64,000 nt of DNA. It comes from an uncultured Cyclobacteriaceae bacterium (lineage in GTDB: Bacteria > Bacteroidota > Bacteroidia > Cytophagales > Cyclobacteriaceae). The number at the start of each line of letters is the position of its first letter. The first letter of the stretch is position 1. The notes below the pieces were generated by a model. It had not been told where the DNA came from, searched no databases, and worked only from the letters and a program-made list of their open reading frames with translations. Where the stretch lies: NCBI GenBank assembly GCA_937146645.1, contig CAKZRQ010000015.1:217750-281749 (forward strand), given 5' to 3'. Made by a program: the position numbers and the translations under genes. Shown piece after piece: positions 17,940-26,789 of the stretch.

Positions 17940-18992
17940 ATGAACTTTTACCCAAAAATCAAGAAGTCTCTTATTTGTAAAGACATAAATGGCTTTAGAA
18001 TAAGCCGATATCAAAACAAAACCTACCTGCCTAAAGCTGGGGACGTTGGAATTTTCAAAGTGACCGAGATAGGTAAGCATTCCGCTATTCAAAATGATAC
18101 AGGAAAGAATAGCTACATATTTCCAGGTGACTATATCATGGCCGCCTTTGGAAATCGATATGCCACCAATCAGTTCGAAGGATATGTTCCTGATCGAATT
18201 ATGAATGGCTATCAGCTCCTTGGGCAAGGTGGATGTGTAGGAGTTTTAGAAAGCATGCATGCAAAGTTTGAGAAGATTGGAGCGACCCAGTTAAAGCTTG
18301 TGGGATATGCCACAAATGATGATCGGCAGATTATTAATACTCACTACTTGAATGAAGAGGAAAGGAAATTCAAGCCTCGATCACACAGAAAATTCAAAAC
18401 TATTTTATCTGTGGGTTCAAGCATGGATAGTGGAAAAACTACCTCGGCAGCTTATCTCTGCCGTGGCCTAAAAAATGCAGGAAAGAAGGTGGCTTTCATT
18501 AAACTCACTGGAACTGTTTTCTCCAAGGATAAAAGATTTGTCAAAGACTGCGGTGCGGATGTTGCCTATGATTTTTCGAATCTCGGTTTTCCTTCTACCT
18601 ACATGTATTCTTTAGATGAGCTTCTAAATGTTTATGAAGGCCTCATTCACAAAATTGAGCAATCAGAGCCAGATTATCTCGTGATCGAAATAGCTGATGG
18701 CTTGCTTCAAAGAGAAACGAACATGCTTTTGAATTCAAAGCCATTCATGAATACTATAGATCATGTGTTGTTGAGCTGCGGCGATAGTGTAGGAGTAGTG
18801 AGTGGTCTAGCTTATCTGGAGCAAATCGACTTTAGGCCATTTGCTATTTCTGGTCTAATCAACGTAAGTCCACTATTGGTGAATGAGGTAAAGAATGTTA
18901 CCAATATTCCATTGCTTGGGCTAGAGGAACTTATGTCCAAGCAAATACTCAAACACATCCATTCTTTTGAATTGAAAAAGGTCAGCGCATAA
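17940..18992 (+). CDS. P-loop NTPase, BioD/DUF1611-like
   Basis: A 350-residue soluble protein. The first 130 residues are a beta-rich domain without a family I recognise (PKAGDVGIFKVTEIGKHSAI). The rest is a P-loop NTPase: Walker A VGSSMDSGKTTSAA (about 160-173), then VAFIKLTGTVFSKDKRFVKDCG and YLVIEIADGLLQRE as the acidic strand. The SxDSGKTT loop and the IKLTGT/EIADG segments resemble dethiobiotin synthetase and DUF1611 (DgcN-type) proteins, which activate a carboxylate or an amino group. Its last base is shared with the ATG of the ABC exporter gene, so the two are translationally coupled. Substrate unknown. Confidence 0.65.
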   Translation: MNFYPKIKKSLICKDINGFRISRYQNKTYLPKAGDVGIFKVTEIGKHSAIQNDTGKNSYIFPGDYIMAAFGNRYATNQFEGYVPDRIMNGYQLLGQGGCVGVLESMHAKFEKIGATQLKLVGYATNDDRQIINTHYLNEEERKFKPRSHRKFKTILSVGSSMDSGKTTSAAYLCRGLKNAGKKVAFIKLTGTVFSKDKRFVKDCGADVAYDFSNLGFPSTYMYSLDELLNVYEGLIHKIEQSEPDYLVIEIADGLLQRETNMLLNSKPFMNTIDHVLLSCGDSVGVVSGLAYLEQIDFRPFAISGLINVSPLLVNEVKNVTNIPLLGLEELMSKQILKHIHSFELKKVSA

Positions 18993-20698
18993 TGAAGACT
19001 GCGAATTCATTACTGAGACATTACCTGAGTAGTTTTCGAAAACCATTGCTCGTCACTCTTTTAGTAGCTTTTCTATCAAGCATTGCGACTATTTTGGTAC
19101 CCTTGAGCATTGGTAAGTTTAGTGCTTTGGTGTTTGGTTTGAGTGGTGGGAAATCAGGGCTGTTTGATTTCCTGCCATCTGAATTTGTCGATACCGTACC
19201 TCATTTTTTGATTTTCTTTTTCATCCTTCTGATGGTCAAGTTTATTCTTGGTTTTGGTCAGAGATACTTGATTTCTTCCGCTGGAGAAAGATTGGTGAAT
19301 CAGATTAGAATTGATCTTTTCGAACATCAGATAGGCATTGACATGTCTGTTTATGATGAAAAAGGAATAGGAAAGTATCTTTTGAGGTATAGTGGAGATC
19401 TAAAAAGTATACAGAATTACATCACCCGGGGAATTATTGGTTTTGTCGTAGACCTGGGCTTGTTAGCAATAGCTTTAATTTTTCTTGGTCTAATCAATTT
19501 TCAAATAGCCTTAATTATCATTCTGGTACTCCCCGTGATTTCTGTACCGATCCTCCTATTGAACAGAAAACTGAATAGAGTTTCTGAAATCAGAAGGAAC
19601 AAAAGATCCAATCTCCTTTCCTTTATCAATCAACGATTAATAGGAATTCTCACGGTGAAAGCTTTCAATCGGCATAAACCGGAGTTGCAGAAATTCAATA
19701 AAAGATCTCAAGTGCTCTTACATCAAGGCTTGAGATATCATGAGTTGGCAAGTTTGATTTATGTATTGATTCCCTTCATGCTTTATTCCATGCTTGGTGT
19801 GATCATGTTTACCATTAACAAATGGCAGTCCTCAGGATTTACAATCGACAAGGGAGCTACGCTGGCAGCCTTTTTTCTACTCCTGAGTATGTTGCCTGTA
19901 TTTAGGAGACTTCTTAAGGTGCCAGTAGTTTGGGATTTAGGAAGAATATCCCTGGATAAGTTGGCTAGGATCTGGACTCTGCCAAATAATTATGCCCAGA
20001 AAAAGGATGATTTAATCCTTGTTCAGCCTCGGGTATCCTTGCAGGGGTTGAACTTCAACTTTGGGGATAAGCCTATTTTCAAAGGGTTAAATCATAGATG
20101 GGAGGGTAGAGGTATTCATTTGGTCAGAGGAAACGTCGGATCTGGAAAGACAACATTAATCAAACTTCTTTTGGGTCTTTATTATCCGCAGGAAGGTCAA
20201 GTCTTGATTGATGGTCAATCTAGTGCTGAAGTGAATGAGCGGAGTCTGCGAAAAAGCGTCGCCGTTGTTTCTCCTGATTACCCACTTTTAGGGAGAACTG
20301 TTTTTGAATCTATTTCCTACAGTAGAAAAGCTAGCAAAAGAAAGTATAGCCAAGAGCTTTTAGACAAGCTCCAATCCTTTCTCCCATTAAATGAAAGGTT
20401 ACAATTAACCCACCGAATAGGTGAGGGAGGAAGCCAACTTTCAAAGGGGCAGGAAATGCTTCTTTTGATGGTAAGAGCATTGCTGACTAAAAAAGAGATT
20501 CTACTTTTGGATGAGCCATTTAGACATATGGATGGTCAGATGCGAAAGCATTTCTATATCATTTTACAAGAGCTGGGCTCGTCAAAAATGATTTTGCTCT
20601 TCACCAAACGAACAACTATTCGACAGCTTACTCCCGTTTCCTCCTGTAGCCTGGATACTGGGGTTTCAAGAAGGATGTTACTGAAAAAAGCTGGCTAG
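18992..20698 (+). CDS. ABC half-exporter with degenerate ATPase motifs
   Basis: A 568-residue fusion of a six-helix exporter membrane domain (about residues 15-315) and an ATP-binding domain. Walker A is GNVGSGKTT (Lys386), the signature is LSKGQ rather than LSGGQ, and Walker B LLLDEP keeps Asp507 and Glu508. The Q-loop glutamine is replaced by Pro428 (VVSPDYPLL) and the H-loop histidine by Lys539 (FTKRTT), so hydrolysis should be weak or need a partner. The gene is coupled to the upstream NTPase. Its 3' end overlaps the convergent TonB receptor gene by 4 nt. Confidence 0.85.
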   Translation: MKTANSLLRHYLSSFRKPLLVTLLVAFLSSIATILVPLSIGKFSALVFGLSGGKSGLFDFLPSEFVDTVPHFLIFFFILLMVKFILGFGQRYLISSAGERLVNQIRIDLFEHQIGIDMSVYDEKGIGKYLLRYSGDLKSIQNYITRGIIGFVVDLGLLAIALIFLGLINFQIALIIILVLPVISVPILLLNRKLNRVSEIRRNKRSNLLSFINQRLIGILTVKAFNRHKPELQKFNKRSQVLLHQGLRYHELASLIYVLIPFMLYSMLGVIMFTINKWQSSGFTIDKGATLAAFFLLLSMLPVFRRLLKVPVVWDLGRISLDKLARIWTLPNNYAQKKDDLILVQPRVSLQGLNFNFGDKPIFKGLNHRWEGRGIHLVRGNVGSGKTTLIKLLLGLYYPQEGQVLIDGQSSAEVNERSLRKSVAVVSPDYPLLGRTVFESISYSRKASKRKYSQELLDKLQSFLPLNERLQLTHRIGEGGSQLSKGQEMLLLMVRALLTKKEILLLDEPFRHMDGQMRKHFYIILQELGSSKMILLFTKRTTIRQLTPVSSCSLDTGVSRRMLLKKAG

Positions 20699-23259
20699 AA
20701 ATTCAGCTGCAAAGTAAGACTTGGGGTGAAGCCGAGGAAATATCGCTCCTCGATTTCAATTTCTGGCTGGTCATCATTGTCCATATCCTCCAGGAGGTAA
20801 AACCGTTTCCAGATGTTTTCACGATTGTAAAGATTCATCAACCCTAATCCGGCCACTCCATTCCATTTACCTCTTTTTGGAGCGAAGCGATACCAGACCG
20901 AAAGATCCATTCTATGATAATCTGGGAGCCTCGAACTGTTTATGGGTTCGTAAATTAAAAAGTACTCATCATCCTCCGGCTCAAATCCTACCTGTGTGGC
21001 CTGGGTGTATGGAGCTCCTGATTTGAATGACCAACCCAATGAAAATTCGAAGGCATTTAGAATGTAGGTATGTGTCCATCGGAATTGATGAGGCCGGTCC
21101 AGGCTTGAGCTGAAGCTTTGCCCAATGTTGTCGAAAGTGTTTTCAGTTTGGCTGTAGGTATAGCTTAACCATGTGTTGTACCTCCCGAAGTTTTTCCTCA
21201 CCATCAGATCTAAGCCACTTGAATTTGATGTGCCAAGCTCAAAATCAAGTTCTTCTTCAACCGATGATTCAAAAAGGTTGATGGCGGAAATCCCTTCTAC
21301 GTTTTTAGTATAGATATCCAAATCGACTATCCAGCCCTTTCTTTGATATAAAAAGCCAAGACTAAACTGCTGGCTTTTCACTACTTCTGTATCTTCTTCT
21401 CCCGCCAAAACCCAAATGCTACTGGTCACATTGGATGCAGAGATGGTAGCATCATTGAGGGAGCTGAGTGCTTGTGAGTAAGTGCCTGCTGAGGCTTTTA
21501 GCCAAAGTCCATCATTCAATTTGTATTGGGTGTTTAATACGGGATTTATGACTAGCTCTTCTTCATTACTGAAATAATCAACTCTCAGCTGCGGTCTAAG
21601 TATCCATTTTGAACCCATGTTTAGGTCCCCCATGGCATAGAACCCATTGGCAGTTTCTCGAGTGGTTCGTTGCTCGTCCACACTTCCTTCAAATTCACTC
21701 CATTCATTAAACTGGAGGGAGGTTTCATATCGATGCATCTGGTAACCGAACTCTATTCGATTATTTCTCCAGCCTTTATAAACAAATCCACTTTTAAGCT
21801 CAATGGTATTCAGTTGATTTGAAATGAACGAACTATCAAAATCTGTTAGCTCCTCATCCCCAAATAAGTTGTTTGATGAATCCTCCGCATCATAATCACT
21901 TATACTGGCACTTAGACTTCCTGTCCAATTTGAATTGAATTGGTGAGTGTACAGCAAATTAGCCCCTCGGAAAGTTTCAAGGTGATTCTGTGTGCTTTCT
22001 ACATTTTCATCTGATTCACCACCCTCATAATTCATCTGATCATCATTCACCAAAACGCTAAGACTGAGATAGTTTTTTTGATCGGGTTGGTAAATCGCTT
22101 TGGCATTTACATCCCAGAATTTTAATTCAGAAAGCTGATCATCCTGATTATCATCTTCAAAATCACGAAACCCTTCAAAAAGCTTATTGCTGTAAGCATT
22201 GAATAATGGCGTGTTGATTATGTGATTGTATGAAAATCTACCTCCCATTTGGACGCTGAACTTTTCACTCAATCCTGACTTGAGTGTTAATTCGGTGTGG
22301 GTCAAGGTGGTATTACTTGTGAATCGAGTATCATGGTTGATGGAATCCTCAGCCGCTATATTCAAGAGCCCTGAAGTCGCACCTGAAAAAGAAGTTGGAA
22401 TGTAATTTTTATAGGCTGAAACCTCATTGGCCATGCCGGGTATGAGCGATGTAATCTGTCCGAAATAATGAGCGGCTTTGTACACTGGAATTCTATCCCA
22501 ATAAATCAAGGTCTGCGAGGGGTCACTTCCTCTTACATTTATATCCGCTGCGTTTTCATTACTTGACTCCCAGCCTGGAAGCATTTGGGTAGTGAGTAGA
22601 ACATCCGCTTCAGGTAGTCCAGGTAAAACTTCCATTTCTGAAATTTGAATGATCGGAGTAGACACATCTTCTTTCAGTCTGATTCCACGATTCAAATAAT
22701 CTAATACGGTAACGGTCTCTAGTTCTAGAGAATTGATTTCCATCGAGATGTTTATAGTATCTCCTGGGTATTCGGATGGGTTAATTTCTTGTGTTTTATA
22801 GCCAAATGCATTGATCAGAAGAATACTATTTGTTTGATCAAAGCTCAACCTGCTGATTCCAGAAATATTTGTCGTGTTTCCTTTGTAAGTACCCAGAATC
22901 TGAATTGTCGCGAATGAAATAGGATCTTTTGATTCTGAATCCTGGATTAGGAGGACTGCATTTCTTTCTGTTGAAAATATGTAGTAAAAATTCCCTTTAC
23001 TTTTCTTCGCCTTCAGATAAAAAGGGGATAAAAGTTTTTCAAATGCCAAAGTCAAAGGTTCATTCTCTAATTCCAAGGTTACGATAAATTCTGAAAGCTC
23101 ATCCGAATCATAAGAAATCTTGAGATCATATTTTTTGGCCAATTGATCTAAAACCTCATTTAAAGGTTCATCAACAACCTGAATGCTTATTTGCTGCCCA
23201 AGAGCTAATCCTGAGAAAAAAACAAAAATGCAAAGAAGAATGACTCGCCTGATCCTCAC
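20695..23259 (-). CDS. TonB-dependent receptor with STN domain
   Basis: An 854-residue outer membrane transporter. The signal peptide ends LALGQ. An STN domain (about 22-92, ISIQVVDEPLNEVLDQLAKKYDL) is followed by a carboxypeptidase-regulatory-like domain (about 105-175), a plug (LPEADVLLTTQMLPGWESSNENAADINVRGSDPSQTL has the plug core) and a 22-strand barrel ending FTPSLTLQLNF. The STN domain passes ligand occupancy to the FecR anti-sigma factor encoded directly upstream. Start is GTG at 23259, touching the fecR stop. No SusD partner is present, so the ligand is more likely a siderophore or small molecule than a glycan. Confidence 0.9.
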   Translation of the reverse strand: MRIRRVILLCIFVFFSGLALGQQISIQVVDEPLNEVLDQLAKKYDLKISYDSDELSEFIVTLELENEPLTLAFEKLLSPFYLKAKKSKGNFYYIFSTERNAVLLIQDSESKDPISFATIQILGTYKGNTTNISGISRLSFDQTNSILLINAFGYKTQEINPSEYPGDTINISMEINSLELETVTVLDYLNRGIRLKEDVSTPIIQISEMEVLPGLPEADVLLTTQMLPGWESSNENAADINVRGSDPSQTLIYWDRIPVYKAAHYFGQITSLIPGMANEVSAYKNYIPTSFSGATSGLLNIAAEDSINHDTRFTSNTTLTHTELTLKSGLSEKFSVQMGGRFSYNHIINTPLFNAYSNKLFEGFRDFEDDNQDDQLSELKFWDVNAKAIYQPDQKNYLSLSVLVNDDQMNYEGGESDENVESTQNHLETFRGANLLYTHQFNSNWTGSLSASISDYDAEDSSNNLFGDEELTDFDSSFISNQLNTIELKSGFVYKGWRNNRIEFGYQMHRYETSLQFNEWSEFEGSVDEQRTTRETANGFYAMGDLNMGSKWILRPQLRVDYFSNEEELVINPVLNTQYKLNDGLWLKASAGTYSQALSSLNDATISASNVTSSIWVLAGEEDTEVVKSQQFSLGFLYQRKGWIVDLDIYTKNVEGISAINLFESSVEEELDFELGTSNSSGLDLMVRKNFGRYNTWLSYTYSQTENTFDNIGQSFSSSLDRPHQFRWTHTYILNAFEFSLGWSFKSGAPYTQATQVGFEPEDDEYFLIYEPINSSRLPDYHRMDLSVWYRFAPKRGKWNGVAGLGLMNLYNRENIWKRFYLLEDMDNDDQPEIEIEERYFLGFTPSLTLQLNF

Positions 23260-24174
23260 TTATTCAATGATAAACACTTCTCCATTTTCCTCATCAAGCT
23301 CCCAATCTAGATTATAGGGTCCAAAAATTTGAGCCATCGCTATCTCTATATCATTTACCGGGAATTGGCCGGTATAATTCTGACTTAGGTCAAATTTGCC
23401 TAAAACTTTCACCTCATATTGTTCTTCGAACTCTTCAATAACAACTCTCAAAGCTACATTTCTGAACGTAGCTGATTGGTTAATCCATACAGGGAGGTTC
23501 ATGGAAGTCTTTCCTTCTTCAATGAAATCTTCGGCTAACGTAATCGATTCTCCCACTTCCAGCTGCTTCAAATCACCAAATGCTTCCACCTCTACTTTTC
23601 CGGAATAACAAGTCACTTTAAGCGTATCGGCTGACTCTGTAATATTGAAACTGGTTCCTAAAACTCGGACGGCCCCAGATTCCATTTTCACCTCAAATTT
23701 TTCACCTTCTTCCACGTCAAAGAAAGCCTCCCCATCAAGGGTAATTACCCGATTTTCGGACCAGTCTGTAGCATTATAGGAGATGTTACTTTGAGATCTT
23801 AATTGGACAGAAGAACCATCAGGAAGTTCGATTTTCTCATTTTGGGAAGCAGTGAAGTCTACTATTTCATCATTGAATAAGGACAAGTAAATGACGAGCG
23901 GAACACTCAAAATCAATGCGGCAGCTGCGGCATATCGGAGAATTGGTTGTATTCTGAATTGCTTTGGCTTGGCTTTTTTCTCCTCGATTCGGCCAAGTAG
24001 CTTTCTGAACTCCTCTTCTTCATCATATGATGCAGTTTCTAAGTTTTCTGTAGCTTCTTTGATCTTTTGAAACTTGGCAAACTCCTCTGACTGCTCAAAT
24101 TCCTTAAGTTCATCTGAGCTAAGCTCTCCGTTCAACCATCGAGCTAAAAAGGTATCGCTTTCCCAATTTTTCAT
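23260..24174 (-). CDS. FecR-family anti-sigma factor
   Basis: A 304-residue transmembrane anti-sigma factor. A cytoplasmic N-terminal domain (FLARWLNGELSSDELKEFEQ) is followed by a membrane helix near residues 80-100 (YAAAAALILSVPLVIYLSLF), the FecR domain (KIELPDGSSVQLRSQSNISY, then ITLDGEAFFDVEEGEKFEVK) and a DUF4974-like C-terminal domain (VALRVVIEEFEEQYEVKV) that should contact the STN domain of the receptor. It lies between the sigma factor gene (54 nt upstream) and the receptor gene (no gap). Confidence 0.92.
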   Translation of the reverse strand: MKNWESDTFLARWLNGELSSDELKEFEQSEEFAKFQKIKEATENLETASYDEEEEFRKLLGRIEEKKAKPKQFRIQPILRYAAAAALILSVPLVIYLSLFNDEIVDFTASQNEKIELPDGSSVQLRSQSNISYNATDWSENRVITLDGEAFFDVEEGEKFEVKMESGAVRVLGTSFNITESADTLKVTCYSGKVEVEAFGDLKQLEVGESITLAEDFIEEGKTSMNLPVWINQSATFRNVALRVVIEEFEEQYEVKVLGKFDLSQNYTGQFPVNDIEIAMAQIFGPYNLDWELDEENGEVFIIE

Positions 24175-24228
24175 GATCTATTTCCTACTTATTAAACAAC
24201 CGACATTCGTTTTACCCTACCTCTTCAT

Positions 24229-24762
24229 TTAATCCTTTGGATTCAACACATCCTTGAGTTTGATCAAAGCTTTAGACATTCTCTTTTCTATCGCCTTTTG
24301 GCTTACCCCAAGAGATTCTGCAATTTCCCTGTAAGTCATTTTATTGATTCTATTCAGGAGGAATACTTCTTTTTGCCCTTCGGGCAAAGCATTTATGGCT
24401 GCTTCCAAGGAGTTCTGGAATTCTTTCATTTCCATTTCAAATTCAGGATGCTCCTTGTTTTCAGCCGAATTTTTATTTTCCGCTTTGAACCGTAATCGCA
24501 CTTGCTGACTCTTGACTGTGTTTAAAAATAAGTTGTTTCCCGTCGTGAATAGGAAAGACTTAGCCTTGGAAAGTGGAACATCCTGGCATTTCTGCCAAAG
24601 CTTGATAAAAGCTTCTTGTACCAAATCATTGGCCGTTTCAAGGCTTCCACATTTGTAATACAAAAAGTCCCTTAAGGATTTACTTAAGGATTTGAAAACC
24701 TCCTGGTATACGTTTTCTTCGCACACATTTTCAGATTTCAGAGGATTTGAGTTCATAAACAA
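24229..24762 (-). CDS. ECF sigma-70 factor, FecI-like
   Basis: A 177-residue ECF sigma factor. Region 2 reads FLYYKCGSLETANDLVQEAFIKLWQ, and region 4 reads ALPEGQKEVFLLNRINKMTYREIAESLGVSQKAIEKRMSKALIKL. Both core-binding and -35-binding regions are complete. It begins the sigma / FecR / TonB receptor operon and probably directs its own transcription when the receptor binds ligand. Confidence 0.92.
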   Translation of the reverse strand: MFMNSNPLKSENVCEENVYQEVFKSLSKSLRDFLYYKCGSLETANDLVQEAFIKLWQKCQDVPLSKAKSFLFTTGNNLFLNTVKSQQVRLRFKAENKNSAENKEHPEFEMEMKEFQNSLEAAINALPEGQKEVFLLNRINKMTYREIAESLGVSQKAIEKRMSKALIKLKDVLNPKD

Positions 24763-24958
24763 GCTACCAGAGTAGGATCACTAAATGTACAAATAGGATC
24801 TATTATTACATTGTCCTAAAAACGCTAAAATTGATCGGGCTATTGGAATGGATAAAACCTCCTTTTTTGGTTATGAAAGCAGATGTCTTTATTTTTTGCT
24901 TGACTTAGGAAGCATTTGAGATAAGTTTCAAAAGCTAGCACCATCATAAGTTAAGACT

Positions 24959-25741
24959 ATGCCATTGTTCAATTTCCTGTTTGAAGTACCGCTTTTTTTA
25001 GGGCTCATTATTTTTGTCTCTATCGTAGTATCTCTGGGAATGCTGATTTATTTCTTGGCATATCGGCTTATGGCCTCGACTTTGACTAAGGAGCATGAAC
25101 GCGCTGGCAGGACCTTATTTAGAACATCAGCAGGGCTACTTGCTTTGATATTGTCCTTCACTTTTGCAAATGATCGCGTCCTCTATTATCAGATCAAGGA
25201 CTCTCTAATTTCAGAAGCTACCCAATTAGTGGATATGTACATGGATTTAAGAGAATATGGTACACCTGAAGCTGAAAAAATTAATCTTGAAATACTCTCT
25301 TATATCGACTCTGTAGTAGAGGATGGTTGGGTTCCTGTCCAGGGCAAACCATTTGCAGTAGGCTCTCTTACCGAATTCAGAAACATATACAGAGGCATTA
25401 ATGACTTAGAGCCAACAACAGAAAAGCAGCGAAATCTATTGAGAAACCTTCTGGTTGATCTGGATGGACTTTCTGATAATATGCAGGTAAGAGTTTATCA
25501 GACCAATAATGACATAGAATATGTTCTTTATATCTTATTGTTCGGTCTGATTGTAATCATGATGTTATTCGGTGTTTACAAGCCCGATAAGGTCAAAGTT
25601 CTCTTTTTGTCTTTGTATAGTGGATTTATTGCCACGATTGTTTTTTTTATGCTGATTATGAGTCAGCCTATGAAAGGACCTCTTCAAATTAAGCCTGAGC
25701 CATTTATCATTCTAAAAGAAGCAATTGACTCAAGACAATAA
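24959..25741 (+). CDS. DUF4239 (bestrophin-like) membrane protein
   Basis: A 260-residue protein with two N-terminal membrane helices (about 10-35 and 55-75), a soluble middle region and two C-terminal helices (YVLYILLFGLIVIMMLFGV and LFLSLYSGFIATIVFFMLIM). The layout and the motif RTSAGLLALILSFTFANDRVLYYQIKDSLISEATQL match DUF4239 proteins, which are described as bestrophin-like. Function unproven. It may be cotranscribed with the LytTR gene 75 nt downstream. Confidence 0.75.
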   Translation: MPLFNFLFEVPLFLGLIIFVSIVVSLGMLIYFLAYRLMASTLTKEHERAGRTLFRTSAGLLALILSFTFANDRVLYYQIKDSLISEATQLVDMYMDLREYGTPEAEKINLEILSYIDSVVEDGWVPVQGKPFAVGSLTEFRNIYRGINDLEPTTEKQRNLLRNLLVDLDGLSDNMQVRVYQTNNDIEYVLYILLFGLIVIMMLFGVYKPDKVKVLFLSLYSGFIATIVFFMLIMSQPMKGPLQIKPEPFIILKEAIDSRQ

Positions 25742-25815
25742 TCCAAATTCATCTGGATTGTAGTCTCAATTCCAATATTTTTACCATCGTATTTAAGAGT
25801 TGATCACCCCACTCG

Positions 25816-26658
25816 ATGTTGAGTAGCATTATAGAAGTTTTTACCAAGAAAATCCCGAAGCAGTCAATAAAAGGGCAGGCATTGGAGGCAGCCTTTTTAG
25901 GAATCTTTGTCGGGATCTTCATTTATGTCTTCCAACCTTTCGGTACTTATGAAGATAATTTCCTGTACAAGACTCAACTCCTCCTCGGATACGGAGTCAT
26001 CATTTTTGTAACCTACTTTCCAATTAAACTGGGTATTTCCTTTTTACTCAGAAAATGGAAAGTCAACCTTCTTTCAGAGACGTTCATAATCTTTGTGAAT
26101 TTCTTGTTGGTAGACGCTATCTGCTTTCAGTACTTCATTACGTACATAAATAAGACTTCCACCTGGAAATCTAATTTTGATGATTTTGTAATTCTTTCTT
26201 TCGCGATTGGAGCTCTTCCTTTACTACTCGTTCTTTTTTGGAGATACTTCCAAAGCCAACATGAATCTTTAATCCAAAATCAGAACACAAATCACCTAAG
26301 CTCAGGGCAATCAACTATTGAACTTCAGGGTCAAAATCGGTCTGAGGTTTATCAATTCATGGAGGAAGATCTGATTTACCTTCAATCCAGTGGAAATTAT
26401 GTGGAGGTCTTTTTTAAAAAGGATAATGAGATCAAAAGCATTTTGATCAGAGGTACCTTGAGTTACATTTCAGATCAATTGGATCAAGAGACTTTTGTGA
26501 ATGTCCATCGATCTTACCTTGTCAATCGTACCCATTTTTCAAAGCTGAGAAAGGAACAGGGGAAAGGAATGCTTCTCGGTGAAATACTCGGAGTGGAGGT
26601 ACCCGTTTCCAGAGGAAACCTAGCCTTGGCCGAACAAATTGTAAAGGATTTTCGCTAG
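25816..26658 (+). CDS. membrane-anchored LytTR DNA-binding regulator
   Basis: A 280-residue protein with four N-terminal membrane helices (about 25-155: ALEAAFLGIFVGIFIYVFQPFGTY and following) and a C-terminal LytTR domain (FMEEDLIYLQSSGNYVEVFFKK, then FVNVHRSYLVNRTHFSKLRKE). Like the gene at 13286, it lacks a receiver domain, so the input is probably through the membrane part. Targets unknown; the CPBP protease gene 130 nt downstream is a candidate. Confidence 0.85.
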   Translation: MLSSIIEVFTKKIPKQSIKGQALEAAFLGIFVGIFIYVFQPFGTYEDNFLYKTQLLLGYGVIIFVTYFPIKLGISFLLRKWKVNLLSETFIIFVNFLLVDAICFQYFITYINKTSTWKSNFDDFVILSFAIGALPLLLVLFWRYFQSQHESLIQNQNTNHLSSGQSTIELQGQNRSEVYQFMEEDLIYLQSSGNYVEVFFKKDNEIKSILIRGTLSYISDQLDQETFVNVHRSYLVNRTHFSKLRKEQGKGMLLGEILGVEVPVSRGNLALAEQIVKDFR

Positions 26659-26789
26659 CATTTCGTCCCTGAAAGCAGCATTTTAGCCCTCCTCGAAGCA
26701 ATAAATCACTCATTTCATCACTTCAACACTTAAAATTGGAAGGGAGTCTTCGTGACCCTTTGTTTGTGTCATCACTAAATCAAAACGTT

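Noticed and set aside
20695..23259. SusC-type glycan transporter
   Set aside because: The receptor has an STN domain and FecI/FecR partners but no SusD gene nearby, so a FecA-like role is more likely.
26736..26789. TTG-started N-terminal extension of the CPBP protease
   Set aside because: The added residues are not hydrophobic or conserved-looking, and ATG 26790 precedes the first membrane helix directly.
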